Positions 8,267 to 17,628 of a stretch of 59,224 nt of DNA are shown here, piece after piece. The stretch's first letter is position 1; each line of letters begins with the position of its first letter. The stretch is from Collinsella sp. (GTDB lineage Bacteria > Actinomycetota > Coriobacteriia > Coriobacteriales > Coriobacteriaceae). The notes beneath the pieces were generated by a model that worked only from the letters and a program-made list of their open reading frames with translations, ran no database searches and had not been told where the DNA came from. Location of the stretch: contig DXLX01000003.1 of NCBI GenBank assembly GCA_019414515.1, positions 1-59,224 on the forward strand, in the 5' to 3' direction. The position numbers were made by a program, and so were the translations under genes.

Positions 8267-9189
8267 TGACTTTGCGTATCTCTCTTGTACTCTCAAGTTA
8301 TAACGGTTCTGAATATATCGATGAGCAGCTTGATTCACTTAGGCTTCAAGATAGGACCTTTGACGAAGTATTAATATGTGATGACTGCTCGACAGACGGA
8401 ACATATGACATTATTCGCAGTTATATTGATCGTTTTAAGCTTGAAAAGTGGTCAGTTGCGGTAAACGCAGTAAACAATGGATGGAAGGTCAACTTCCATA
8501 AGCTAATTAAGCATGCAACCGGCGATTTAATTTTCTTGTGCGACCAAGATGATGTTTGGCTACCCTCTAAAGTATCCGAGATGGCATTTCTGATGGAAAA
8601 CCATCCAGAAATTGACGTCTTAGCATGCGATGTCGAGCCCTTCTATGAAACCGGATCAAAAAAGGTTCCAAATGTCGGAAACGGCGCCAATGATGGTGCT
8701 CTCCTGCACGAGCAAATTAATGCTAAATCGATATACGTTACCCGACCTGGCTGCGCTTATTGTATTCGTAAGACTTTCGCAAACGAAATTGAACCGTTCT
8801 GGAAAGAATCTTGGGCTCACGACGCCATGCTTTGGGAGCTGTCCCAGGTAAAAGGCACATTAGCTTTGTATGACAAAAGGCTCGTAAAGTTTCGCCGACA
8901 TGCAACCAACGCGTCTGCTAGAAAGAAGATGACGCGTGAAGACAGAATACATGATGTCGAGGATTTAATTGATCGTGTCCGATTAATGAAGCGATTTGGC
9001 CTTGAAAAAAAGACCTTGGAAAAAGCGGATGAATTACTATTGGACGATATAAATTCATGGTTGAACTTCAGAATCTCATTCCTTAAATCAAGAGGGCTGA
9101 GAGAATTCTCCTCCATTTTACGGCACAGGTCTTTTTATGCCACATGGAAAGGCTTGCTTGTTGACGCGGTGCTTGCCTGCAGGGGGTGA
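8266..9189 (+). CDS. Family 2 glycosyltransferase
   Basis: A 307-aa GT2 enzyme. The start LRISLVLSSYNGSEYIDEQL, then CDDCSTDGTYDIIRSY and LIFLCDQDDVWLPSKV are the nucleotide-sugar binding and DxD-type (DQDD) motifs of a GT-A fold. The DQDDVWLP form is typical of rhamnosyltransferase-like GT2 proteins in Gram-positive glycan loci. GTG 8266 shares its G with the upstream TAG, so translation is probably coupled to the polymerase gene. The C-terminal 80 residues are charged and helical with no membrane span. Donor and acceptor are unknown. Confidence 0.86.
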   Translation: MTLRISLVLSSYNGSEYIDEQLDSLRLQDRTFDEVLICDDCSTDGTYDIIRSYIDRFKLEKWSVAVNAVNNGWKVNFHKLIKHATGDLIFLCDQDDVWLPSKVSEMAFLMENHPEIDVLACDVEPFYETGSKKVPNVGNGANDGALLHEQINAKSIYVTRPGCAYCIRKTFANEIEPFWKESWAHDAMLWELSQVKGTLALYDKRLVKFRRHATNASARKKMTREDRIHDVEDLIDRVRLMKRFGLEKKTLEKADELLLDDINSWLNFRISFLKSRGLREFSSILRHRSFYATWKGLLVDAVLACRG

Positions 9190-9297
9190 TAGCTTCAATT
9201 TAATACGCTTAGTCTGGCTCGATCAAAAACATGAGAGCGTTCATGGTTATTCGACTTGCTTGATTTAATTATTAGTTATTAATAATTTGGATTCCTT

Positions 9298-10698
9298 TTG
9301 AACAAGAAAACTATTTTGCAAAACATGAGTATCGCTTTTCTGGCCCAAGGCGTTACTCTTGCTTTATCAGTTATTCAGACGATGATTGTCCCGAAGCTGC
9401 TTGGTGTTGAGCAGTTTGGTTACTGGCAGTTATATATCTTCTACGTAAGCTATGTTGGTTTTTTCCACTTGGGTCTTTCCTCGGGAGTCTACCTGACGAC
9501 CGGTGGTCAGAAGCGAGAAGAGATGGACAAGGCATCGATTAAGAGCCAGATGCTCTTCGGTGTCTTTTACCAGACATTCATGGCCATCGTAATCGTCTCT
9601 TTGTCCAGCTTCTTACAAACCGGTGCTGAGCGTACGTTCGTTGTGGTTATGACCGCAATTTACCTAGTACTTCAGAACTTGGCGACTTTCATGATGAATG
9701 AGCTGCAGTGCATGAACGAGACGAAGAAGTCGTCGTTCTCAACGATTATAGAGCGCTTGGCGTTCTTGGTGCCACTATTGGTACTGCTGGTTTTGAGGAT
9801 AGACTCGTTTTATCCCTACGTATTTGCTTATACGGCTTCCACTTTGATGCAGCTGGGCTACTGCGCATGGAACTTGCGCGACTTTTGGGAAGCTGAGTGG
9901 CTTGGCCTTCGCCGGGCGTCGCGGCTTGGATGGGCGAGCATCAAGATCGGTTTTCCAATGATGCTCGCGAATGTGATGAGCATGTTAATCCTTGGTATCG
10001 GTCGTGTTTTCATCGATGCGCGGTGGGGGATTGAGACATTCGGCAAGCTGTCGCTCGCCCTTTCTCTTGTGAGCTTCTTCCTTGCGTTCGTTTCGCAAGC
10101 CTCCATGGTTCTTTTCCCCTCGTTGCGGCAAGCGACACTTGATGAGGTTCGAAGGTTCTACCGCGCCGCGCGTGACGCCATGGGGCTTTTGTTTCCGGGT
10201 GTTTACGCTCTGTACTTCCCGATGGTCTGGTTGCTATCGATGTGGCTGCCCGACTACTCAAGTACATTTACTTACCTGATATTCCTTCTGCCCATCTGTG
10301 TTTTTGACAGCAAGTACAACATCACTGGCGTGACTTACTATAACGTTCTTCGGCGAGAACGCGTGATGCTGCTTGTAAACATGGTATCCGCATTTACCTG
10401 CTTAATCCTTACCCTATTAGCTGTCTACGCTTTTGGTTCCGTCTTTGCAGTCATTTCGGTTATGACAGTAGTGATTGTCGCCCGAAGCCTATGGTCTGAG
10501 TTCTACATGAACCGTCTGATGAAGGTCCCTGCAAGCTCCATCGGTGCTGCTGAGATCATGCTGACTGTTGGTTTCATCCTGTCGGCATTTTTACTATCAC
10601 CAGTGCCGGCTTTCTGCTTGTATTCTTCGATTTATTTGGCGTTTCTGACCTTTTTCCGCCACGAACTGGTAGAGACCATGAAAAAACTAAGGCCGTAG
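9298..10698 (+). CDS. Polysaccharide flippase-like protein (Wzx/MOP family)
   Basis: A 466-aa protein with about twelve to fourteen hydrophobic helices along its length. The N-terminus (SIAFLAQGVTLALSVIQTMI, then VPKLLGVEQFGYWQLY) is characteristic of Wzx flippases of the MOP exporter superfamily, which turn the lipid-linked repeat unit to the outer face. TTG 9298 with a weak upstream GGA, or ATG 9325, could be the start. A 108-bp AT-rich gap precedes it and holds no gene. With the Wzy-like protein it gives a Wzx/Wzy-dependent assembly route. Confidence 0.85.
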   Translation: MNKKTILQNMSIAFLAQGVTLALSVIQTMIVPKLLGVEQFGYWQLYIFYVSYVGFFHLGLSSGVYLTTGGQKREEMDKASIKSQMLFGVFYQTFMAIVIVSLSSFLQTGAERTFVVVMTAIYLVLQNLATFMMNELQCMNETKKSSFSTIIERLAFLVPLLVLLVLRIDSFYPYVFAYTASTLMQLGYCAWNLRDFWEAEWLGLRRASRLGWASIKIGFPMMLANVMSMLILGIGRVFIDARWGIETFGKLSLALSLVSFFLAFVSQASMVLFPSLRQATLDEVRRFYRAARDAMGLLFPGVYALYFPMVWLLSMWLPDYSSTFTYLIFLLPICVFDSKYNITGVTYYNVLRRERVMLLVNMVSAFTCLILTLLAVYAFGSVFAVISVMTVVIVARSLWSEFYMNRLMKVPASSIGAAEIMLTVGFILSAFLLSPVPAFCLYSSIYLAFLTFFRHELVETMKKLRP

Positions 10699-10754
10699 GT
10701 GACGGTGTCCCGCACGTTGCATTTTCATAATAACTGTGAAAGGAAATGATTTTT

Positions 10755-11606
10755 ATGGGACTTATGCAGTCCAGCGCACCGCATGTTGAGGGGGAGCTCG
10801 AGCTAAGGGATATTCAGCTAGAGTCCCTAAAGATTCTGAAAGATATCGATACTGTTTGCAGACGCGAAGGTATTACGTATTGGCTGATGTACGGAAGCCT
10901 CATCGGCGTTGTGAGACATCAAGGGTTTATTCCCTGGGATGATGACTTAGATATCGCGATGCCCCGTTCAGACTACGAGCGGTTCTTAGCTTGCTTCGAT
11001 GGACGCTTCCCAGAACTCGACAAGTACACGCCCGTGAAACCGGAGATTGGTTTGAGAAGGCCGTTCCTTATAACGCGCATCTCTAATCCTGAATATAAGA
11101 TGGTAGGGGAGTACGGCAACGAGGTCGATGAACTTGGGACTTTCATCGATATTTACCCGTTGGACGGCCTGGCCGACAACATGAGCGAAGCTCTGGATAA
11201 AAAGAGAGCAGCACACAAGCTGATGTTGCGCTATCTACAGGCGTGCAATTTTGATTGTTGCAACAGAGATATCAATCCAGCAAAAAAACTAGCTAAGTTT
11301 ATTATGAGCCGAATGCTAGGAAAGCCTGAGAGGTACCAGGAACAACTTAATACTCTGTGCACGGAGTCTTCGTTCGATTCCAGAAAGTACGTTGGCCTTA
11401 TCTCATGGGCCGGAACTCCGGAATCGAGCATCTTTGAGCGAACGTGGTTCGAAGACACCGTGTATATGCCTTTTGAGGATATGGACGTACCCGTGCCTAG
11501 CGGCTATGACCCGCTGCTGAGGTCTTGCTTTGGTGATTATATGCAGCTGCCGCCAAAAGAGGAGCGTATGGGGCACCACGTTTACTCAATCATTAGGCGT
11601 GTTTAG
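10755..11606 (+). CDS. LicD-family phosphotransferase (first copy)
   Basis: LicD proteins transfer phosphocholine or related CDP-activated phospho-alcohols onto glycans. The signature is clear: ITYWLMYGSLIGVVRHQGFI, then WDDDLDIAMPRSDYERF, the nucleotidyltransferase-fold G-S...DxD core. The 283-aa size is normal. ATG 10755 is chosen because AAAGGA at 10739-10743 is correctly spaced, whereas the ATG at 10746 would be too close. The C-terminal half includes YMQLPPKEERMGHH, also found in the second LicD here. The two copies differ throughout, so they may attach the group to different sugars. Confidence 0.9.
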   Translation: MGLMQSSAPHVEGELELRDIQLESLKILKDIDTVCRREGITYWLMYGSLIGVVRHQGFIPWDDDLDIAMPRSDYERFLACFDGRFPELDKYTPVKPEIGLRRPFLITRISNPEYKMVGEYGNEVDELGTFIDIYPLDGLADNMSEALDKKRAAHKLMLRYLQACNFDCCNRDINPAKKLAKFIMSRMLGKPERYQEQLNTLCTESSFDSRKYVGLISWAGTPESSIFERTWFEDTVYMPFEDMDVPVPSGYDPLLRSCFGDYMQLPPKEERMGHHVYSIIRRV

Positions 11607-11684
11607 AGCTGCCGCCATTGGTTTCGGGTGATGATTTCACCTTTTAATTGAAATCTGAATTAACTAGAGATTTGGAGAATGCAG

Positions 11685-12755
11685 ATGCTTAACTTTACTG
11701 TGGGACCGGTTATGAGCCCTAGCGAGGTGCTGGAAGTTTCAGCCAAGAGCGCACCCTATTTCCGCACACCAGAGTTCTCTCAGGTAATGCTAGAGAACGA
11801 GCGCATTATGTTGGACTTGTTGTCCGCACCCAAGGATTCACGCTGCGTGTTTCTAACGGCTTCTGGCACAGGCGCTATGGAGGCTGCTGTGATGAGTGTC
11901 TTAGCGCCCGCTGAGCGAGTTGCAGTGGTCAATGGCGGCAGTTTCGGGCAGAGGTTCGTCGACTTATGCCAACTTCACGGGCACAACGTCAACGAGATTA
12001 AGCTTGAGTTCGGGCGTCAGGTCACGCGGAAAAACCTCGAGGATGCGGTGGAATCCGGCTGCGGTGCGTTGCTCGTGAACATGCATGAGACCTCGTCGGG
12101 ACTATTGTACGACATGAGGCTCCTATCCGAGTTTTGCCGCGAACGCGAGATGCTCTTGATCGTCGACGCAGTGAGCGCGTTCATCGCCGAAGAGATTGAC
12201 ATGGCGGCTCTCGGCGCCGACGTGGTGCTGACGGGTTCGCAAAAGGCGCTAGCTTGCCACCCGGGCATCTCCCTCATGGCTCTCTCGCCGCGCGGACAGG
12301 AAAGGGTAGCGGAGAATCCCGAGGTTTGCTCCTACTTGAGCCTAAAGGAAGCCCTGCGCAACGGCGAGCGTGGGCAGACTCCCTGGACGCCTGCTGTCAA
12401 CACGCTGCTTGAGATCAATGCGCGTTTGAGGTCGATCGAGGCGCGCGGGATCGACGCGGAGCGCGCCGAGATCGCGTCGCGCGCGAAGGCCGTGCGCGAC
12501 GCCCTGACGAGCACCACACTCGAGATGGTCCCCGAGAACCCCTCCAATGCAGTGACGGCGCTCCGTTGCCCCGCGAGCAACGCGAAGGCAATCATCGAGC
12601 GCGCCAAAACCGGGTACGGCATGTGGCTGTGCCCAAACGGAGGCGCGCTGTGCGACGAGGTGTTCCGTATCGGGCACATCGGTGCCATCACAGAGGAGGA
12701 CAACGACAGGCTTATCGACTGCCTGACCTCGCTATCGGCCGAGGGTCTGTTCTAG
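11685..12755 (+). CDS. Class V PLP-dependent aminotransferase
   Basis: A fold-type I aminotransferase of the class V group that includes serine-glyoxylate, alanine-glyoxylate and 2-aminoethylphosphonate transaminases. Visible features: start LNFTVGPVMSPSEVLEVS, FLTASGTGAMEAAVMSV (phosphate-binding), HETSSGLLYDM, DAVSAF (Asp contacting the pyridine N) and GSQKALACHPG with the Schiff-base Lys. GGAG at 11674-11677 suits ATG 11685 rather than ATG 11679. It lies between two LicD genes and upstream of a cytidylyltransferase, so it may aminate the small carbonyl compound that is later CDP-activated. No PEP mutase is present, which argues against a full phosphonate route here. Confidence 0.82.
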   Translation: MLNFTVGPVMSPSEVLEVSAKSAPYFRTPEFSQVMLENERIMLDLLSAPKDSRCVFLTASGTGAMEAAVMSVLAPAERVAVVNGGSFGQRFVDLCQLHGHNVNEIKLEFGRQVTRKNLEDAVESGCGALLVNMHETSSGLLYDMRLLSEFCREREMLLIVDAVSAFIAEEIDMAALGADVVLTGSQKALACHPGISLMALSPRGQERVAENPEVCSYLSLKEALRNGERGQTPWTPAVNTLLEINARLRSIEARGIDAERAEIASRAKAVRDALTSTTLEMVPENPSNAVTALRCPASNAKAIIERAKTGYGMWLCPNGGALCDEVFRIGHIGAITEEDNDRLIDCLTSLSAEGLF

Positions 12756-12767
12756 GTGGGGGCGCAG

Positions 12768-13613
12768 ATGAAACAGGTAAAGGTCATAGAAGGAGAGGAC
12801 TTCCGGCGCATGCAGCTATTGGAGCTCGACATGCTCGTGGAGTTCGACCGCGTGTGTCGCGCTCACGGGATTGCGTACACAATCTTCGGCGGGACGCTCC
12901 TTGGCGCAGTGCGCCACAAGGGCTATATCCCCTGGGATGATGATGCTGATATTGCAATGCTTCGTGAGGACTACGAGAGGTTCCGTTCTGTCGCCCATGA
13001 GATGGACCCGTCCATCTGTTTCTTCCAGGACCATCTGAGCGATCCTGAATACAGGTGGGGGTACGGCAAGCTCAGGCGCACCGGAACGAAGTACGTGAGG
13101 GTCGGACAGGAGCACTTGAAGTGCAAAACAGGAGTCTTTGTCGACGTGTTCCCCATGGACGACGCGCCTCTTGGTGTGGGCGGCCAAATTCTGCAGGACT
13201 TCTGGTGCATGTGCCTGCGCAAGGTCCTATGGTCTGAGGTCGGCAGACTCGACCCCCGCGTGTCGGCTCCGCTCAGGGCCTGGTTCTCGCTATTGTCCAA
13301 GATACCCGCAAAGGCGGTTTATGCTCTAGCCGCTCCAATGGAGCGCAAGAGCACGGACGACAGCCCCAACCGCGTGAGGACGCTGCTGTTTCCAGCTACC
13401 GGTACCCTCTATCGAGAAAATCCGCTCGAAGAGCGTTACGCGATGCCTAAGGAGTGGTTTAAGGACCTGTCGGAGTACGAGTTCGAAGGGAAACGTTTGA
13501 TGGGGACACGTGACTTCGACGCGATCCTCACTTACATCTATGGCGACTACATGCAGTTGCCGCCCGAGGACCGCCGAGGGCAGCACTCGCCGGTATCGAG
13601 CTACGAGTTTTAA
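12768..13613 (+). CDS. LicD-family phosphotransferase (second copy)
   Basis: A second LicD of 281 aa. Core motifs are AYTIFGGTLLGAVRHKGYIP and WDDDADIAMLREDYERF, then KCKTGVFVDVFPMDDAP, with YMQLPPEDRRGQHSP near the end. ATG 12768 follows GGTGGGGG at 12755-12762, and GTG 12756 directly after the upstream stop is less likely. The gap to the aminotransferase gene is about 12 bp and to the acetyltransferase gene 11 bp, so all belong to one transcription unit. Exact donor and acceptor are unknown. Confidence 0.9.
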   Translation: MKQVKVIEGEDFRRMQLLELDMLVEFDRVCRAHGIAYTIFGGTLLGAVRHKGYIPWDDDADIAMLREDYERFRSVAHEMDPSICFFQDHLSDPEYRWGYGKLRRTGTKYVRVGQEHLKCKTGVFVDVFPMDDAPLGVGGQILQDFWCMCLRKVLWSEVGRLDPRVSAPLRAWFSLLSKIPAKAVYALAAPMERKSTDDSPNRVRTLLFPATGTLYRENPLEERYAMPKEWFKDLSEYEFEGKRLMGTRDFDAILTYIYGDYMQLPPEDRRGQHSPVSSYEF

Positions 13614-13624
13614 GGAAAACGAAC

Positions 13625-14416
13625 GTGAATGTGAAGAAAGTGGCCTGCTGGGACGAGGGCTTGCGACGTGTTCTGGAAGGTCAGCGCGTTGAAAACCCCT
13701 ACGCACTTATCGATGCGCTGACCTACGGGTTCGAGGGCGACAACGTTGCGTGCTGGGAGGTCTTCGACGAAAGCCGACTCGAGGCGGTCGTTTACCGATA
13801 TTATGACGGACTCCAGGTCGTCTTCTGCGGGCAGGCAGGCCACCGCGCAATCCGGGCCGTCGCGACCCTCGTTGAGAAAATGGACCCCTCCATGGTCCAG
13901 ACCTCTTACAGTGCAGCGGCAGAGCTCGCCACCGTGCTCGCCGACTACAGTTTGTCTGAGGGGTGGGTTATGCGGGCTGACGGAACTCAGGTACCAGACC
14001 CCGCGGCGGTCAGGGCGACCGAGGCCGACTATCCTGAGATAGCCAGGCTCATCTGCGGCGACGAGGAGATTGGCAAGCACTACGACGTCGGCGCGCTCGT
14101 GGCTCAGTTGTGTGAGAGAGAGCGGCTGCAGGGCTGCAGGAGCATAGTCATTAGGGATAGCGAAGGAATTGCTGCGCATATGGCGACCTATGCCGAGTCC
14201 GACGATGTTGCCGTCTGCGGCGGGCTCAAGGCACGCCCTGGCGCGGAGAAGGGTGTCGGGGCGCGGGTGCTCTCATCGCTGGCCGTCGAAGTGGCCGCGC
14301 GCGGCCTCATACCTTTGCTGTACTGCTACATAGAGCCACTGTGGCCTTGGTACGAGGCCCATGGGTGGGAGAAAGCCTTCCATGTCGCGAAGCTCGAGCA
14401 CTGCGGCAATAACTAA
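13625..14416 (+). CDS. GNAT-like N-acetyltransferase
   Basis: A 263-aa protein with a C-terminal GNAT-like half: VPDPAAVRATEADYPEIARL opens the domain, then GIAAHMATYAESDDVAVCGG, RPGAEKGVGARVLSSLAVEV (the acetyl-CoA loop R/Q-x2-G-x-G/A region, imperfect) and LLYCYIEPLWPWYEAHGWEK. The N-terminal half resembles the duplicated domain of two-domain GNATs. GTG 13625 follows AAGGA at 13612-13616. Placed between LicD and cytidylyltransferase genes, it may acetylate an amino group made by the aminotransferase. That is inference, and the substrate is unknown. Confidence 0.7.
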   Translation: MNVKKVACWDEGLRRVLEGQRVENPYALIDALTYGFEGDNVACWEVFDESRLEAVVYRYYDGLQVVFCGQAGHRAIRAVATLVEKMDPSMVQTSYSAAAELATVLADYSLSEGWVMRADGTQVPDPAAVRATEADYPEIARLICGDEEIGKHYDVGALVAQLCERERLQGCRSIVIRDSEGIAAHMATYAESDDVAVCGGLKARPGAEKGVGARVLSSLAVEVAARGLIPLLYCYIEPLWPWYEAHGWEKAFHVAKLEHCGNN

Positions 14417-14444
14417 ACAAGCCACGAAAGGGAAGGTGAGGCCC

Positions 14445-15833
14445 ATGAGGAAAGTGATCACATATGGAACGTACGACCTTCTGCACCGGGGCCATGTGCG
14501 CCTGCTGGAACGCGCCAAGGCGCTCGGCGACTACCTGGTCGTGGGTGTAACCGCCGATGGCTTCGACAAGGTGCGCGGGAAGATTAACGTTTCCCAGACC
14601 CTCAACGAGCGCATGCGTTCTGTCCAAGAGCTCGGGATTGCTGACGAAGTAATCGTTGAAGAGTACGAGGGCCAGAAGATTGACGACATCAGACGTATGG
14701 GAATCGATGTGTTCACCGTAGGCTCTGACTGGGTCGGTAAGTTCGACTATCTCAGGGAATACTGCGAGGTAGTCTACCTTGATCGTACGCAAGGCGTCTC
14801 GAGCACCGAGCTTCGCGCCGAAAGTGGACATCTACGAATGGGGTACGTGGGCAAGCGTGTGCTAGTGGAGAAGTATCTGCGTGAAAGTGCCTTCGTGAAT
14901 GGCGTTGACCCCACCTGCGCGATGATCGACAGTGATGGAAGCCTCGCAGGCTGTGGCTTAGTCGAACAGGTTAATGATTTCGATGAGATAGTCGGCCGAT
15001 GCGACGCAATCTACCTTGCATCGCATCCCAATCAGCACTATGGACAGATTAAGCGAGCGCTTGAGGCGGGCAAACATGTTCTATGTGAGAGCCCCATTGC
15101 CTCAACGCGTGAGGCGTGCCAGGAACTGCAGGCGCTCGCACGCTCAAAGGGCCTCGTTTTGGCCGACGCGATCAAGACGGCGTATTCAACGGCCTACCAT
15201 CGACTGCTTCTGCTCGCCAAGAGTGGTCACATTGGACGAGTTCTGTCGGTGCGCGCTGTATGCACCAGCCTTGTTGATCTTGGCAGTGAGGACATCTCGA
15301 GCGTTGAGGGCAAGTGGTCGAGCTCCAAAGCCTGGGGTCCAGCAGCGTTGCTGCCCATCTTGCAGCTACTCGGAACTAATTATCAATCAGCCGATTTTGT
15401 AAGGGCCGACCTTGAAGGTCACGCTGGCTTTGACGCGTTTGGTGAGATCCGACTGGCATTCGAGGATGGCTACGGCGAGGCGGTTTTCGGCAAGGCAGCT
15501 AAATCTGAGGGGTCGCTTGTGGTTTCCGGCACGGATGGCTACATTTACGTACCCGCTCCCTGGTGGAAAACAGACTACTTCGAGGTACGCAAAGAGGATC
15601 CTTCTCAAAACAAGCGGTATTTCTTCCAGCTTGACGGCGAGGGAATTCGAAACGAGCTCGTCGAGTTCGCGCGAGCAGCTGAGCGTGGAGGCAAATGCGG
15701 TCTATACATCGATGATAGTGTATCCGCCGCCATAGCTGGCCTGCTGGGTCAATTCGACACAAGTAAAGACCACATCGAACTGTCGCCTATCAAGCTCGGG
15801 AGCGACACCTGTGGTGAAGGCGTAGCGAGATAG
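14445..15833 (+). CDS. Cytidylyltransferase fused to a degenerate Gfo/Idh/MocA-like domain
   Basis: Residues 1 to about 128 form a TagD/glycerol-3-phosphate cytidylyltransferase-type domain: KVITYGTYDLLHRGH (HxGH), NERMRSVQELG and RTQGVSSTELR. It would make a CDP-alcohol for the LicD enzymes. From about residue 145 to 462 the chain resembles a Gfo/Idh/MocA oxidoreductase (HYGQIKRALEAGKHVLCESP, AYHRLLLLAKSGHIGRVLSV). Two hallmarks are missing: the GxGxxG loop at the domain start, and the EKP lysine, which is ESP here. ATG 14445 has a purine-rich AAGGGAAGG site upstream. It is the last gene before a long non-coding stretch. Confidence 0.85.
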   Translation: MRKVITYGTYDLLHRGHVRLLERAKALGDYLVVGVTADGFDKVRGKINVSQTLNERMRSVQELGIADEVIVEEYEGQKIDDIRRMGIDVFTVGSDWVGKFDYLREYCEVVYLDRTQGVSSTELRAESGHLRMGYVGKRVLVEKYLRESAFVNGVDPTCAMIDSDGSLAGCGLVEQVNDFDEIVGRCDAIYLASHPNQHYGQIKRALEAGKHVLCESPIASTREACQELQALARSKGLVLADAIKTAYSTAYHRLLLLAKSGHIGRVLSVRAVCTSLVDLGSEDISSVEGKWSSSKAWGPAALLPILQLLGTNYQSADFVRADLEGHAGFDAFGEIRLAFEDGYGEAVFGKAAKSEGSLVVSGTDGYIYVPAPWWKTDYFEVRKEDPSQNKRYFFQLDGEGIRNELVEFARAAERGGKCGLYIDDSVSAAIAGLLGQFDTSKDHIELSPIKLGSDTCGEGVAR

Positions 15834-16498
15834 CCGCGCTTAGATATACACTCGGCGCATTATTCATGCCGTAATCTGAAGCATGGGGGAGTGGTAACTA
15901 TCATTCGTCTGGATGATAGCGGCCAGCATCTCAATTGCATGCTTATCTTTCATTGATTTAATTACAACGCAAGCAGCAACTTGCGAATAACGGAAGCCGA
16001 AATTTAGCTACTTCCACGTAAACTCTCTCCATGAGTTTTGACTTACATTGGTTCAATAATTGACTACGACAACTTGCGATCTAACGTAAACCTACCGTAG
16101 GCACTTGAATGCGTCTTCGCTATTTGGTATTTGGTTAAACAAAACAAATGAAGGACCCTTTGCTAGGGTCATAACTACTACATAATTTGATTTAGAGTCA
16201 GGCTCACATTAGTTATGTCTATGTGGGCCTGATTTTTAAGCAAGTGCCTGCAAGTCCCTATATGTGGCAGTCATGCAAATAAGAATCTGTATCATTTATT
16301 TGCATTTCTAACGGTTTAGATATCGTGCGACGCTGCGCCTGCCCTAAGCTGCGGTAGGTCGCGTGGGCTATCAGGATATGGCGCAACACTCTTGCGGTCG
16401 AGTCTCAGTTGTCCCGGACCTGGTTGACCCGGAAGAGCTAGACGTACCTGTCGTGAAACACTTAGGGTTTCCGCTGTGAACCCCGTGAAACGCCACGG
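15834..16498. other. Non-coding stretch after the glycan locus
   Basis: No convincing gene in about 665 bp of mostly AT-rich DNA. It contains a small GACCCT/AGGGTC hairpin at 16154-16170, a terminator at 16199-16237 and a 9-bp inverted repeat (16274-16282 with 16296-16304, 13-nt spacer) of operator-like form. After about 16320 the sequence becomes GC-rich without an open frame and merges into the decayed transposase, so it may include an IS end. I could not define terminal inverted repeats. Confidence 0.6.
16199..16237 (+). terminator. Intrinsic terminator after the glycan locus
   Basis: An 11-bp stem (CAGGCTCACAT with ATGTGGGCCTG, one G:U) with an 11-nt loop, followed by A and five T. It lies about 360 bp after the cytidylyltransferase fusion gene with no gene between, so it may end the glycan transcript or a lost gene's transcript. 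Confidence 0.8.
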
Positions 16499-17245
16499 TC
16501 AATGCTTGAGCCGGGAGTACAGGTCGTTCACCATCTCCAACCGCTCCAGGTAAACCGGATCGTTGTCGTCAGCCCTGCGCGCTTCGCTCTCGAGCCCACC
16601 GTCCCTGACCAGCACGCCGCGGGCCCGCTCGAAGTCGTGAATGAGCAGCGACCCGGTTGCAATCTTGCCGCCCATGGGCTTTCTGACGCGCACCGTGATG
16701 GGCTTCCCTTAGTCGCAGACGATCGCGACGGGGTTCTTGTGGATTGCGACGGCAACGCAGATGCGGAGCTTCTGGCGAAATAGGCCGCCTTTACGGGCCT
16801 GCCCTTAGCCCTAGGAGAGATCGGTGCTGTTGATGTAGGTCTCGTCAACCCAGACGGTGGGTGTGGCACGATCCAGTCCAGGTAGCCGAATACCGTAGCG
16901 AAGACGCGGTGCCGCTACTTGAAGGCCGTCTTGTGGGTGACGCCGCACTGTTGCTCGCGCACTCGACGGGGACGTTGTGGCGCATAAGCTTGATGAAGGA
17001 AAACCGACGAGAAGCAGCTTGCGGCAGCGCTCGAGGACGGTGCCCCTGGGGAAGCTAAACCTTCTGCCGGGCAACAACAGCGCCACCTTGGGACGCCGGC
17101 GGCGGAGTCGTCCCTCCAGGTGTCGCAAGCGCCGCGCCTAGGGCATTTCTGGTCCGGTCGTCGCACAGCGAGAATAGGGCGAGCAGGGCCTCGGTCTGGG
17201 GCTGAGACCCCGGTCCGGCTGGGATAGAATGTCGCTGTGGGCCAT
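16499..17245 (-). pseudogene. Decayed IS1595/ISXO2-like transposase
   Basis: Read on the minus strand, pieces of one transposase appear in all three frames. A start MAHSDILSQ with GGAAAG upstream lies at 17245. Then come QCGVTHKTAFK and, in another frame, RVFATVFGYLD, followed by VWVDETYINSTDLS, which matches the first catalytic Asp region of ISXO2-like DDE enzymes, and a C-terminal piece near 16500-16690. At least three frameshifts and stops separate them, so no protein is made. The family call is from memory of the motif order. This insertion probably truncated the nuclease gene on its upstream side (17358-17617). Confidence 0.55.
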
Positions 17246-17357
17246 CGTCTTTCCTTTCGTTGAATATCTAGGCACTGACGATTCTAGGCGATGGCCCCCC
17301 TTGCTTCTTACACCACGACTGTGCGCGCTACCGGAAGAACGTGGTGCGGAAACGAAT

Positions 17358-17617
17358 ATCCCTTTCTGTACAATCCCACTATCCATTGGTTATCGGAGGA
17401 GTTAGAAAACTACGGCTCCTTTTACTATTCCGGGGATTGCGCCAACCCTATTTGGAACTGTTATGACCAAGCCCTGGTGAGCCCAGAATTGATGAACTCC
17501 ATTAATTCCTATAACTATCTAAAGAGGATAGGGGTTAGGGGCTTGATTGCAAAAGTTCGTCCCAACAGCAAAAAAAGCGACCATTTGTCGCTATTAGTTG
17601 ATATCGATTTGAGTTAG
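17358..17617 (+). pseudogene. C-terminal fragment of an endonuclease/exonuclease/phosphatase-family protein
   Basis: From about 17358 the frame reads NEYPFLYNP, then NPIWNCYDQALVSPELM and PNSKKSDHLSLLVDIDL. This matches the last 90 or so residues of EEP-fold nucleases, where the SDHLP-type motif carries the catalytic Asp-His pair. The N-terminal two thirds are gone, cut where the IS1595-like remnant begins. The frame is open back to 17291, but that part derives from the IS edge. It ends in TAG about 11 bp before the start of the next reading frame, so the two were probably one operon. Confidence 0.6.
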
Positions 17618-17628
17618 GTGGGTTATTT

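Noticed and set aside
10755..15833. Full aminoethylphosphonate pathway
   Set aside because: PEP mutase and phosphonopyruvate decarboxylase are absent, so only the transaminase-like gene would fit.
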